The notes: generated by a model from the letters alone, not told the origin. Shown: positions 25,433 through 33,246, counted from the first letter of the stretch. The stretch is 47,046 nt of DNA from Streptomyces globisporus (GCF_003501885.1 NZ_QWFA01000101.1:1-47046), one strand, 5' to 3'. A program made the numbers and translations.

Positions 25433-27550
25433 CTACCCCTTCGCGCCGGCCCCGTTCAGCGACACCGCGGGAGCAACCTTCGTACCGCCCGACACCGCCC
25501 CCAGCGGCAGATCCGCCAGCCCCAGCTCCTTCGCCGCCGCCAGCAACTGCTCCACCTGGCCCGACGCCGCACCCGACGACCCCATCAGCCGCATCAGCAG
25601 CGCCGACACCGTCAGGTTCTGCACGTCACCCGTGGAGACCGACCCCAGCACCCGGCTCAGGTCGTCCGTGAAGGACGACGAACCGTCCAGCCACGACCCT
25701 GCCAACGCCTGCGCCGTCTGCGAGTTGTCCACGAACCCGTCCACCGCCTTGCCGAGCGAGACCGACGACACGAGCCGGTCGAAGAAGACGGACTCCCCGC
25801 CGACGATGTCGATGTCGGCGTTCTCCAGACCCGTCGCCAGGACCTTCGCCTGCGCCTCGGCGACCTGCCGCTGCACGTCGAGCCCCGCCAGCCGGATCTC
25901 CTTCTCCGCGTCGAGCCGCAGGCGGTACTCCTCGTGCGTACGGGACGCCTCGTCCAGCGCCGCCATCGCGGCCGCCTTCTCCGTGAGCCCCGCCGCCTCC
26001 GCCTTCAGCTTCTCGCCGATGACCGCCGCGTCCGCCGTGGCGCGGGCCTGCGTACCCTCGGCCTCCGCGAGCGCCTTGAGCCGCGCGCCCTCCGCCTCGG
26101 CCTTGAGCCGGGCCGCCGTCGCCTCGGCCTCCGCGAGACCGGCCTTCTCGGTGACGTCCGCCTCCGCGTCGCGGACCTGCACGGCGGCGAGCCCGGGCGC
26201 GGCCGTCTCGGCCTGGACGCCCTCCGCCAGCCGCAGCTTGGCCTGTGCGTCGAGGTCCGCGGTCTTGAGCCGCGCCTCGGCGAGCGTGAGCTGCTCGGCC
26301 GCCAGGTGCGCGGACGCCGCCTCGGCCGCCTCGGCCGCCTTGATGTCCTTGACCAGCTTCTCCTGGGCCTCCGCCTCGGCCGCGATGATGACCGACCGGC
26401 GGGCCCGCTCGGCGTCCTCCACGGCGCGCAGGGTGAGGATCGACTCCTCCTGCTCGGCGACCGTGCGGTCCACCGCGATCCGCTCCCGGATGACGTCGGC
26501 GACCTCACGGCGCTCGGCCTCGACCTCCTTCGTGGCGGCGATCCGGTTCAGCTCGGTCTCGCGCTCGCGCCCGATGACCTCCAGCATCCGGTCCTTCTCG
26601 ATGCGCTCGCTCTCGACGGCGATGACCCGCTCGCGGTTCTTCTGCGCGACGGCGATCTCCCGCGCCTGGTTCTCGCGCTGGATGCCGAGCTGCTCCTCCG
26701 TCTTGATGAACGCGGTCTGCGCGCCCAGTCGCTCCTCCTCCTGCACCCGGGCCGTGGCCGCCTCCTCCCGGGCCCGCAGGCTCTCGACCTCGCGGCGCTG
26801 CTTGATCTCCGCCTCGGCCTGCCGGCGCTCCAGCTCCAGGATCGTCTCGCGGGCGTCGACGTCCTGCCGGGTGATCTCCTTCTGCTCGGTGCGCTGGAAC
26901 TCGTTGGTGCGCACGTGCTCGATCGCCGTCAGCTCGGTGATCTTCCGGATGCCCTGGGCGTCCAGGATGTTGGAGCCGTCGAGCTGCGCCATCGGAGTCT
27001 GCTCGAGGAAGTCGATCGCGGCGTCGTCGAGGTGGTAGCCGTTCAGGTCGGTGCCGATGACCTGGATGATCCGGTCCCGGAACTCCTCGCGCTTGGTGTA
27101 CAGGTCGACGAAGTCGAGCTGCTTGCCGACCGTCTTGAGGGCCTCGGAGAACTTCGCCGCGAAGAACTCCTGGATGGCGGCCTTGTCGCTCGCCCGCTGC
27201 GTACCGATGGACTGAGCGACCTTGATGACGTCCTCGACGGTCTTGTTGACCCGGACGAAGAAGGTGATCTGGATGTCGGCGCGGATGTTGTCCTGGCAGA
27301 TCAGACCCTCGCGCCCGGCGCGGTGGATCTCGATCTTCTTCACCGAGATGTCCATCGTCTCGGCCTTGTGGAGCACGGGCAGGACGACGGCACCGGTGAA
27401 GGTCACATCGACCTTCTTGGTCTTGGAGATGATCAGCGCCTTGCCCTGCTCGACCTTGCGGAACAGCCGGGTGATGACGAAGGCGATGGCGATGACGACG
27501 ATCAGGACAACGGCGACGAGCACGCCGATGCCCAGGGAGATGGCATCCAT
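25433..27550 (-). CDS. Flotillin family protein (YqiK-like)
   Basis: Protein of 705 aa. A single N-terminal membrane anchor (ISLGIGVLVAVVLIVVIAIAF, residues 4-25) is followed by an SPFH/PHB domain: QGKALIISKTKKVDVTFTGAVVLPVLHKAETMDISVKKIEI, DIQITFFVRVN, RDRIIQVIGTDLNGYHLDD. Next is a very long Ala/Glu-rich coiled coil (about residues 230-550) rich in AEAEA-type repeats, and a C-terminal helical domain. This is the flotillin arrangement: oligomeric scaffolds of membrane microdomains. Length and the YqiJ-like neighbour upstream match E. coli YqiK. ATG 27550 has AAGGA upstream. The gene sits 101 nt downstream of the YqiJ-like gene and 294 nt upstream of the DUF3686 gene. Confidence 0.93.
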   Translation of the reverse strand: MDAISLGIGVLVAVVLIVVIAIAFVITRLFRKVEQGKALIISKTKKVDVTFTGAVVLPVLHKAETMDISVKKIEIHRAGREGLICQDNIRADIQITFFVRVNKTVEDVIKVAQSIGTQRASDKAAIQEFFAAKFSEALKTVGKQLDFVDLYTKREEFRDRIIQVIGTDLNGYHLDDAAIDFLEQTPMAQLDGSNILDAQGIRKITELTAIEHVRTNEFQRTEQKEITRQDVDARETILELERRQAEAEIKQRREVESLRAREEAATARVQEEERLGAQTAFIKTEEQLGIQRENQAREIAVAQKNRERVIAVESERIEKDRMLEVIGRERETELNRIAATKEVEAERREVADVIRERIAVDRTVAEQEESILTLRAVEDAERARRSVIIAAEAEAQEKLVKDIKAAEAAEAASAHLAAEQLTLAEARLKTADLDAQAKLRLAEGVQAETAAPGLAAVQVRDAEADVTEKAGLAEAEATAARLKAEAEGARLKALAEAEGTQARATADAAVIGEKLKAEAAGLTEKAAAMAALDEASRTHEEYRLRLDAEKEIRLAGLDVQRQVAEAQAKVLATGLENADIDIVGGESVFFDRLVSSVSLGKAVDGFVDNSQTAQALAGSWLDGSSSFTDDLSRVLGSVSTGDVQNLTVSALLMRLMGSSGAASGQVEQLLAAAKELGLADLPLGAVSGGTKVAPAVSLNGAGAKG

Positions 27551-27651
27551 AGAAGAGTCCTTGGCGGCTGGTTGGTACGCGGAAGGGGAACAGCGGAGCG
27601 GCGAGGCCGCCGGCGGTCACGGGGACGGGGCGGGGACGTGCCGGACGGACG

Positions 27652-28305
27652 TCAGGCGTTCGGGCCCGGATCGAGCGCGGCGTCGTAGGACGCGACCCAG
27701 AAGAACTCGCCGTCCTCGTCGTACGCGTAGAGGAGCCCGGTGCCGCCCATGACGAGCGGCGCGTCCTCGGCGCCCGGTCCCGAGGGCCGCGAGGGGGGCG
27801 GGAGGGGCTCGGCCCGGCGGACCTGCACGATGGCCGTCGACCCGTCGCGCGAGACGACCTCGGCCTGGCCGAACGTCGCGGTGACGGTGCCGGTGCGGAT
27901 CGTGCAGACGCTCCCGACGAAGTCCAGCCGGGATGGTGGAGGTTCCGCCGGGAAGGACCGGCGGAAGCGGTGTACGAGGAGGCGGACGGCCGCCCAGGCG
28001 AGCAGGAGCGACCCGGCGAGCACGGCGACCGAGAGCACGGCGCGGGTGGCGCCGCCGATGTGGCTCTGGCGGAGTAGGACCGTACCGGTCAGGCTCCCGA
28101 ACCAGGCGAAGACGATCAGCAGGGAGACCGAGACGGCGACCGGGACACCGCCGAGGCCGACGGGACCGGTGTCGAGGTCGGCGTCGAAGGAGTCGTGGCC
28201 GGCGGCCCCGACGAGCACGAGCAGCCAGAAGCAGACGATGACCACCAGAGCGGCGCCGAAGATGACGGCGGGGAATCCGATCGCCGCGCTCAGGAACTCG
28301 TCCAT
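27652..28305 (-). CDS. YqiJ-like membrane protein with OB-fold domain
   Basis: Protein of 217 aa with three hydrophobic segments (PAVIFGAALVVIVCFWLLVLVGAA, AVSVSLLIVFAWFGSLTGTVLL and AVLSVAVLAGSLLLAWAAVRLLV). A C-terminal domain (FVGSVCTIRTGTVTATFGQAEVVSRDGSTAIVQVRR) is like the NfeD/YqiJ OB fold. OB-fold membrane proteins of this kind accompany flotillin/stomatin genes and may organise or be organised by them, as in the E. coli yqiJ-yqiK pair. The tail ends in DEDGEFFWVASYD. ATG 28305 is used; an in-frame GTG at 28314 is possible and neither has a strong SD. It is first in the minus-strand run and divergent from the PucR gene. Confidence 0.8.
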   Translation of the reverse strand: MDEFLSAAIGFPAVIFGAALVVIVCFWLLVLVGAAGHDSFDADLDTGPVGLGGVPVAVSVSLLIVFAWFGSLTGTVLLRQSHIGGATRAVLSVAVLAGSLLLAWAAVRLLVHRFRRSFPAEPPPSRLDFVGSVCTIRTGTVTATFGQAEVVSRDGSTAIVQVRRAEPLPPPSRPSGPGAEDAPLVMGGTGLLYAYDEDGEFFWVASYDAALDPGPNA

Positions 28306-28478
28306 CGATCCCACCCCCTGCGGTTCGGCGCACGGGCCCTGAGGCGTGCGCTGCCGTGATCCGGTACGGGGAAGGCGAGCGGCCGGCTGAGGAGCGCCCG
28401 GTCGGCCGATGGCCGGCAGGCGCGAGGGGGTCCGGCAGCCGCGGCGTGGTCGTAACCTGCCGCAGCGGCCGGGTCGTT

Positions 28479-28516
28479 CCCCCTGCTCCCCCGTGCTTCC
28501 CCCGTGTGCTTCCCCC
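28479..28516 (-). promoter_or_regulatory. G-quadruplex-capable tract upstream of the YqiJ/flotillin run
   Basis: On the minus strand there are four runs of exactly five G, separated by 8, 6 and 4 nt (plus-strand CCCCC at 28479-28483, 28488-28492, 28499-28503, 28512-28516). It lies 174-211 nt upstream of the YqiJ start and would be in its 5' UTR or promoter. The rest of the 362-bp divergent gap (28306-28667) shows a dyad at 28562 and an SD for the PucR gene, and no further gene. Confidence 0.6.
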
Positions 28517-28561
28517 GTGTTGTTGCTGACCTGATCCTGTCATCCGGGACGGGCCCGATGC

Positions 28562-28580
28562 ATTGCCGGATCCCGGCAAT
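28562..28580. promoter_or_regulatory. Dyad operator candidate in the PucR/YqiJ divergent region
   Basis: ATTGCCGG (28562-28569) and CCGGCAAT (28573-28580) around ATC. It sits 88 nt before the PucR-type regulator start and is AT-richer than its surroundings. Its position suits control of both divergent units by the regulator, which is an inference. Confidence 0.45.
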
Positions 28581-28667
28581 CTTTACGCTTTGCTGATGCC
28601 GGGCACCGGCACCGCCCCTTATGCGTTGGGGAAATGACAGGACTGTTGCAAGGCTGAAGGGGAGCGC

Positions 28668-29741
28668 GTGGCCGAGCCGAGGATTCCCGAGGAAATGCTG
28701 GGCGACTATGCTCACATTCTGGGCGAAGTCGCCCTCACCGGCCGACGTCTGACCCGTGACGAACTGGAGGAGCGCCGGGCGCTGGGCCGTGCGGCGGCGG
28801 ACGCGGGCCATCAGCTGCGGGCCCTGGTGACGATGCATCTGACGCAGACCCGTGAAGCCTGGCCCCCGGCCGCTGCCGGAAACTCCCCCGCCGTCACCGA
28901 TGCCGTCCTGGCTGCCGTGGAGCAGGCGATCGACGCGTTCGCCGAGGGCTTCGAGCGGGCCCAACGCCTCACCGTACGGCGGGAGGAGGCGGCACGCCGG
29001 GAGTTCATCGACGACCTGCTCTACGGGCGCAGCGACCTGGTCCGGCTCGCGGAGCGGGCGACCCGATTCGGCCTGCGGCTCTCCCGGGCGCACGCGGTCG
29101 CGGTGGCGTCGGGCCCGGAGGCGTACACGGAGACGGACGCGGCGCCGCGCAGCGTGGAGGCGGCGCTGCTGGCGCGGTTCAGCGGCCGCAAGATCCTGCT
29201 GACGACGAAGGACGGCCGCATCGTCTGCATCGCCCCGGGCAGCCAGCCCGACGTCCTGCGGTACTTCGCCAAGCAGGCGCACGCGGCGACGGACGGCGGG
29301 CAGGTGGCGGTCGGCCGCCCGCACAAGGGCCCCGGCGGGGTGGTCCACTCGTACGACGAGGCGCTCGAAGCCCTCGACCTGGCGGACCGGATGGGGATGG
29401 AGGACCCCGTGCTGTACGCCTCGGACCTCATGGTCTACCCGGTGCTGACCCGGGACCGGCAGGCGATGGCGGATCTGGTGCGCAGCGAGCTGGGCCCGCT
29501 CCAGAAGGCGAGAGGCGGCGCGGAACCGCTGCTGAACACGCTGGCGGTCTACTTCGACGCGGGCTGCGTCGCCGCCGAGACCGCCCGCAGGCTGGCGCTG
29601 AGCGTACGGGCGCTGACGTACCGCCTGGAGCGCATCCACCAGTTGACCGGGTCGGACCCCTCGGACCCGATGCACCGCTACACCCTGCAGACGGCGGTCA
29701 TCGGCGCCCGGCTGCTGGACTGGCCGGCCAAGGAGCTGTGA
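28668..29741 (+). CDS. PucR/CdaR-type helix-turn-helix regulator
   Basis: Protein of 357 aa. The N-terminal two thirds is a sensor-like region (MLGDYAHILGEVALTGRRLTRDELEERRALG; later REFIDDLLYGRSDLVRLAERATRFGL, typical of CdaR/PucR proteins), followed by a GGDEF-like remnant (VAVGRPHKGPGGVVHSYDEALEALDLA). The C-terminal PucR HTH_30 reads LLNTLAVYFDAGCVAAETARRLALSVRALTYRLERIHQLTG. Start GTG 28668 is preceded by AAGGGGAG. It is transcribed away from the YqiJ/flotillin/DUF3686 run, and a dyad lies between them. FasR-type fatty-acid regulators of Streptomyces have this architecture, but no fab genes are nearby, so the target is more likely local. Confidence 0.85.
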   Translation: MAEPRIPEEMLGDYAHILGEVALTGRRLTRDELEERRALGRAAADAGHQLRALVTMHLTQTREAWPPAAAGNSPAVTDAVLAAVEQAIDAFAEGFERAQRLTVRREEAARREFIDDLLYGRSDLVRLAERATRFGLRLSRAHAVAVASGPEAYTETDAAPRSVEAALLARFSGRKILLTTKDGRIVCIAPGSQPDVLRYFAKQAHAATDGGQVAVGRPHKGPGGVVHSYDEALEALDLADRMGMEDPVLYASDLMVYPVLTRDRQAMADLVRSELGPLQKARGGAEPLLNTLAVYFDAGCVAAETARRLALSVRALTYRLERIHQLTGSDPSDPMHRYTLQTAVIGARLLDWPAKEL

Positions 29742-29776
29742 CGCCCTGGCCGGCCGCTGACGCGCGTACGCCTCGC

Positions 29777-29808
29777 ATCCCTGCAGGTCGAAATCCCTAC
29801 AGGTCGAA
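29777..29808. repeat. 16-bp tandem duplication across the terB stop codon
   Basis: Units 29777-29792 and 29793-29808 (ATCCCTGCAGGTCGAA and the same with A at position 7). The second contains the last codons and stop of the TerB gene; the first lies in the 55-bp convergent gap to the PucR gene and repeats the Phe-Asp-Leu coding sequence without being translated. Confidence 0.8.
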
Positions 29809-30252
29809 CTCGTGCGGCGGCAGGTCGAGTGCGAAGCATGCCTCCCGCACCACGGCCTGCTCGGTCGCGTCGAAGTCACCGTCGGCGCCGCCGATGACGA
29901 TACCGATCTGGATCACGGCCCGGGCCTCGGCCGGCTTCTTCTTCGCCTTGGCGATCTCCTGGACCACGCCGACCTTGCCGAGGGCGAAGTCGGCGGTGAG
30001 CTGGTCGACGTAGGCGTTGAAGCGCCGCTGGAGGTCGTCGGCGGGGAAGTTCCGCAGGACGTCGTTGGACGCGATGAGCGCCGCGACGCGCTGGCGCTCG
30101 GACGGGTCGACGGAACCGTCGGCGGCGGCGACCAGGGCACACATGGCCATGCTCGCGTCCCGGAACGACCCCGACTTCAGCTCGTTCTTCTTCGCCTCCA
30201 ACTGCGTCTGCATCGACGACGCGGATTCCTTGATGCGATCCCACAGAGCCAT
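29797..30252 (-). CDS. terB: TerB-family tellurite-resistance/stress protein
   Basis: Protein of 151 aa of the all-helical TerB family: MALWDRIKESASSMQTQLE, then two acidic metal-binding loops, AADGSVDPSERQ (near residues 43-54) and GGADGDFDATEQ (near 125-136). KTGRF/KSGSF-type sequence precedes the helices as in TerB of ter operons. TerB proteins bind divalent metal and associate with membrane stress complexes; a role in tellurite resistance is not implied by the gene alone. ATG 30252 has GGGAG upstream. It is convergent with the PucR gene and has its own upstream region with a dyad (30298-30315). Confidence 0.88.
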   Translation of the reverse strand: MALWDRIKESASSMQTQLEAKKNELKSGSFRDASMAMCALVAAADGSVDPSERQRVAALIASNDVLRNFPADDLQRRFNAYVDQLTADFALGKVGVVQEIAKAKKKPAEARAVIQIGIVIGGADGDFDATEQAVVREACFALDLPPHEFDL

Positions 30253-30297
30253 GACATCTCCCTACGTTGCGGTACGAAGCCGGGACTGAGACAGCAA

Positions 30298-30315
30298 CTC
30301 TACAGACGTGTAGAG
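30298..30315. promoter_or_regulatory. CTCTACA-N4-TGTAGAG dyad between terB and hemC-like genes
   Basis: Perfect 7-bp arms CTCTACA (30298-30304) and TGTAGAG (30309-30315), 46 nt upstream of the TerB start and 129 nt before the HemC-like start. This form is typical of homodimeric repressor operators (TetR, GntR or BlaI type). The regulator is not identified; no such gene adjoins it. Confidence 0.55.
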
Positions 30316-30430
30316 AATACAGGTGAACGCCGGCCCGGGTGTTCTCGCACATCTGATCGACGCTCAACGTCCGTGAGGGAAAAGGGAGATGACAGCCGAG
30401 TCCGGTCGTGGGGACGGGTGGCCGACCCTC

Positions 30431-30436
30431 TATCGT
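30431..30436 (+). promoter_or_regulatory. Probable leaderless -10 element (hemC-like gene)
   Basis: TATCGT ends 7 nt before ATG 30444; no SD lies before the ATG. No convincing -35 is seen. Confidence 0.4.
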
Positions 30437-30443
30437 GGGCGTC

Positions 30444-31376
30444 ATGCCCGCCGATCCGATCCGCATCGTGTCCCGTGACTCCCCGATGGCGCTCGCTCAA
30501 GTGGGGCGCGTGCGAGCGGAGTTGGCGGCCGCCCACCCCGGCATCCGCACCGAGGTCGTCCCGGTCCGGACGACCGGCGACAAGTGGATGGGCGATCTCA
30601 GCGCGGTCGAGGGCAAGGGAGCCTTCACCAAGGAGGTCGACCAGGCGCTCCTCGCCGGAGAGGCCGATCTGGCGGTGCACTGCGTCAAGGACATCCCGGC
30701 GGACCGGCCCCTGCCCGCGGGCACGGTCTTCGCCGCCTTCCTCCGGCGCGACGACATCCGCGACGCCCTGATCCACCCCGGCGGTCTGACCCTCGACGAA
30801 CTCCCCGCCGGGACCCGGGTCGGAACCTCGTCCGTACGCCGCTCCGCGCAGCTCGCCGCGTCGCACCCGCACCTCGACTGCGTACCGATGCGCGGCAACG
30901 CCAACCGCCGGCTGGAGAAGCTGGCGGGCGGCGACGCGGACGCGCTGCTCCTGGCGGTCTCCGGTCTGGAGCGCATCGACCGTACGGACGTGATCAGCGA
31001 GATCCTGTCGCCCGAGGTGATGTGCCCGCCGATCGGTGCGGGGGTCCTCGCCCTCCAGTGCCGCGAGGGCGACGACGCGGTCATCGACATCGTGAGCGGC
31101 CTCGGCGACCCGGCGGCGTACCGCGAGACGATCGCCGAGCGGATGTTCCTGCATGTGCTGCAGGGCCACTGCAACAGCCCGATCGCCGGGTACGCGCAGG
31201 TCGAACGGAACGGTGACCTCTCCCTGCGGGCGAAGGTGTTCACGCCCGACGGCAAGACCGTTCTGAACGCGCACGAATGGGCGGGCCCGCTGGACCCGGC
31301 CACCCTGGGCACGTCCGTGGCGGTCGCGCTGCTCCGCCAGGGAGCACGGGAACTGATCGACGGCATCGCCCACTGA
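30444..31376 (+). CDS. hemC: Hydroxymethylbilane synthase (porphobilinogen deaminase) homologue
   Basis: Protein of 310 aa. The family polymerises four porphobilinogens into hydroxymethylbilane, the precursor of uroporphyrinogen III for haem, sirohaem and cobalamin. Key residues remain: catalytic Asp in [11 protein letters not shown], paired Arg in [11 protein letters not shown], and the dipyrromethane-anchoring Cys at residue 243 in [13 protein letters not shown]. It is diverged: HCVKD for the usual HSLKD/HSMKD and [12 protein letters not shown] for RGNVNTRLRKL. That suggests a second paralogue; canonical actinobacterial hemC lies with hemA and hemB, which are absent here. Cobalamin genes begin 5 kb to the right, so tetrapyrrole supply for B12 is possible. 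ATG 30444 is chosen over 30408 because TATCGT sits 7 nt before it. Confidence 0.85.
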   Translation: MPADPIRIVSRDSPMALAQVGRVRAELAAAHPGIRTEVVPVRTTGDKWMGDLSAVEGKGAFTKEVDQALLAGEADLAVHCVKDIPADRPLPAGTVFAAFLRRDDIRDALIHPGGLTLDELPAGTRVGTSSVRRSAQLAASHPHLDCVPMRGNANRRLEKLAGGDADALLLAVSGLERIDRTDVISEILSPEVMCPPIGAGVLALQCREGDDAVIDIVSGLGDPAAYRETIAERMFLHVLQGHCNSPIAGYAQVERNGDLSLRAKVFTPDGKTVLNAHEWAGPLDPATLGTSVAVALLRQGARELIDGIAH

Positions 31377-31416
31377 GACGTACGCACGCAGGACGATCAA
31401 CCGACTGCGACGAGGA

Positions 31417-31449
31417 AGCCCCCGGACACGAGGTACGTGTCCGGGGGCT
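31417..31449. terminator. Bidirectional hairpin between hemC-like and antiporter genes
   Basis: Perfect 14-bp arms AGCCCCCGGACACG (31417-31430) and its complement (31436-31449) over a 5-nt loop, placed between convergent stops at 31376 and 31487. Confidence 0.85.
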
Positions 31450-31486
31450 CGGCCGTGGTCCGCGGGCGTCAGCGGCAGGGCGGCGC

Positions 31487-32773
31487 CTACTCGTGCTTCT
31501 CGCCCGCCGGTTCCGGGGTGAGGTCGTCGTGCGAGCCCAGCCGGCGCTCGGGAGCGGACTTCGGGACGGGTTCGGCCTCCGCGGCGCTGACGCCCACGGC
31601 CTTGTCGCCGCCGCCGCCGCCGCGACGGGCCTCGATCTTCGCCGCGATGGGCTGCGTCCACCGGGCGGTGAGCGGGCCGACGATGACGAGGATCAGGACG
31701 TACGCGGTGGCGATGGGGCCGATGCGCGGCTCGGTGGCGACGGCCAGACCGGCGATGACGATGGAGAACTCACCGCGCGCCACGAGGGTGCCGCCCGCAC
31801 GCCAGCGACCGCGCGAGCCGACTCCGGCGCGGCGGGCCGCGTAGTAGCCGGTGCCGATCTTGGTGAAGGTGGTGATGATCGCCAGGAGGGCCGCGGGCAG
31901 CAGCACCGGCGGGATGTCGGCCGGGTTGGTGGAGAGCCCGAAGAAGACGAAGAACACGGCGGCGAACAGGTCCCGCAGCGGCGTGAGCAGCTTGCGGGCG
32001 CCCTCGGCGACCTCACCGGAGAGCGCGATGCCGACGAGGAACGCGCCGACGGCGGCCGACACCTGGAGCTGCTGGGCGACACCGGCGACCAGGACGGTGA
32101 GGCCGAGGACGACCAGGAGCAGCATCTCCGGGTTGTCGGAGGAGACCGCGCGGCTGATCAGGCGGCCGTGCCGGAGCGCCAGGTAGAGGACGAGCCCGAC
32201 GGCCCCGAGCGCGATGACGAGCGCGAGGCTGCCGCCGGCCAGGCTGACCCCGGCGAGCATGGCGGTGAGCAGCGGCAGGTACACCGCCATCGCCAGGTCC
32301 TCCATGACGAGGACGCCGAGGATGACGGGGGTCTCGCGGTTACCGAGCCGGCCGAGGTCGGTCATGACCTTGGCGATCACCCCGGACGAGGAGATCCAGG
32401 TGACACCGGCGAGCGCGACGGCGCCCACGGGCCCCCAGCCGAGGATCAGGGCGGCGACGGCGCCGGGTGTCGCGTTGAGGACGAAGTCCACGGCACCGGA
32501 GGGGTATTGCGTTTTGAGACTGGTGACCAGCTCGGACGCGCTGTACTCGAGGCCCAGCAGCAGGAGCAGGAGGATGACGCCGATCTCGGCGCCCACCATG
32601 GTGAACTCTTCGCTGGCCTTGAGCGGAATCAGCCCTCCGTGCCCGAACGCCAGCCCGGCGAGCAGGTACAGGGGGATCGGCGACAGCCCTATCCGCCCGG
32701 CGAGCCGCCCCACGAGGCCGAGACCGAGGATGACGGCCCCCAGTTCCACCAGCAATGCAGTCGTGTCGTGCAC
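31487..32773 (-). CDS. Cation/proton antiporter, CPA2 (KhtU-like)
   Basis: Protein of 428 aa with about 12 TM segments, CPA2/KefB type. It opens with LLVELGAVILGLGLVGRLAGRIGLSPIPLYLLAGLAFG and has EEFTMVGAEIGVILLLLLLGLEYS, WISSSGVIAKVMTDLGRLGN, MEDLAMAVYLPLLTAMLAG and FFVFFGLSTNPADIPPVL. The cytoplasmic tail is short and lacks TrkA-N; regulation comes from the separate subunit encoded just upstream. By analogy with KhtTU this is a K+ (or other monovalent cation)/H+ antiporter. Start GTG 32773 is 2 nt after the KhtT-like stop, so the pair is translationally coupled. The gene ends at a strong bidirectional hairpin. Confidence 0.9.
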   Translation of the reverse strand: MHDTTALLVELGAVILGLGLVGRLAGRIGLSPIPLYLLAGLAFGHGGLIPLKASEEFTMVGAEIGVILLLLLLGLEYSASELVTSLKTQYPSGAVDFVLNATPGAVAALILGWGPVGAVALAGVTWISSSGVIAKVMTDLGRLGNRETPVILGVLVMEDLAMAVYLPLLTAMLAGVSLAGGSLALVIALGAVGLVLYLALRHGRLISRAVSSDNPEMLLLVVLGLTVLVAGVAQQLQVSAAVGAFLVGIALSGEVAEGARKLLTPLRDLFAAVFFVFFGLSTNPADIPPVLLPAALLAIITTFTKIGTGYYAARRAGVGSRGRWRAGGTLVARGEFSIVIAGLAVATEPRIGPIATAYVLILVIVGPLTARWTQPIAAKIEARRGGGGGDKAVGVSAAEAEPVPKSAPERRLGSHDDLTPEPAGEKHE

Positions 32774-32775
32774 GG

Positions 32776-33246
32776 TCAGCCCTCCGCAATGATCTCGGAG
32801 AGCGCGTCGACGCCCTCACGCGTGCCGACGGCGACGAGCGTGTCCCCGATGGCCAGTCGAAAATCCGGTTCCGGAGACGGGTGCGCGCTGTGGGTGCGCA
32901 GCACCGCCACGATGGACGCCCCGGTCCGGGTCCGCGCCCGCGTCTCCCCCAGCAGCCGCCCGCCGTACGGGGAGCGGGTCCCGAGCGGGATGTGTTCGGT
33001 GACGAGGTCGATGCCCTCGGTCCGTACGGCGTCGATGGGCGCCGGATCGATGAGGTGCGCGAGGGCGGTGGCCTCGGTCGTCGTCAGGGGGACGGAGAGT
33101 TGGCACGCATCAGGGTCGTCCTGTTCGTAGAACCCGATGAACCGGCGTCCGTCGCGGTGGACGACGACCGAAATGTGCTGTCCGGTCTCGGTCGTGAAGT
33201 CGTACTGAGCACCGACTCCGGGCAGTGATGTACGGCGGGTTCCCAT
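32776..33246 (-). CDS. Antiporter regulatory subunit with TrkA-C domain (KhtT-like)
   Basis: Protein of 156 aa starting MGTRRTSLPGVGAQYDFTTE (ATG 33246, GGGAGGAAG upstream). The N-terminal half (GQHISVVVHRDGRRFIGFYEQDD) resembles KhtT. The C-terminal half is a TrkA-C/RCK-C ligand-binding domain (LTTTEATALAHLID, then DFRLAIGDTLVAVGTREGVDALSEII). KhtT inhibits or gates KhtU according to pH, Ca or nucleotide binding. It directly precedes the antiporter gene with a 2-nt gap. The longer in-frame start at 33282 has no good SD. Confidence 0.9.
   Translation of the reverse strand: MGTRRTSLPGVGAQYDFTTETGQHISVVVHRDGRRFIGFYEQDDPDACQLSVPLTTTEATALAHLIDPAPIDAVRTEGIDLVTEHIPLGTRSPYGGRLLGETRARTRTGASIVAVLRTHSAHPSPEPDFRLAIGDTLVAVGTREGVDALSEIIAEG

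Noticed and set aside
28479..28516. Short repeats considered as a CRISPR or iteron array
   Set aside because: Spacing is irregular (4, 6, 8 nt), units are only C runs, and there are no cas or replication genes; better explained as a G-quadruplex-capable tract.
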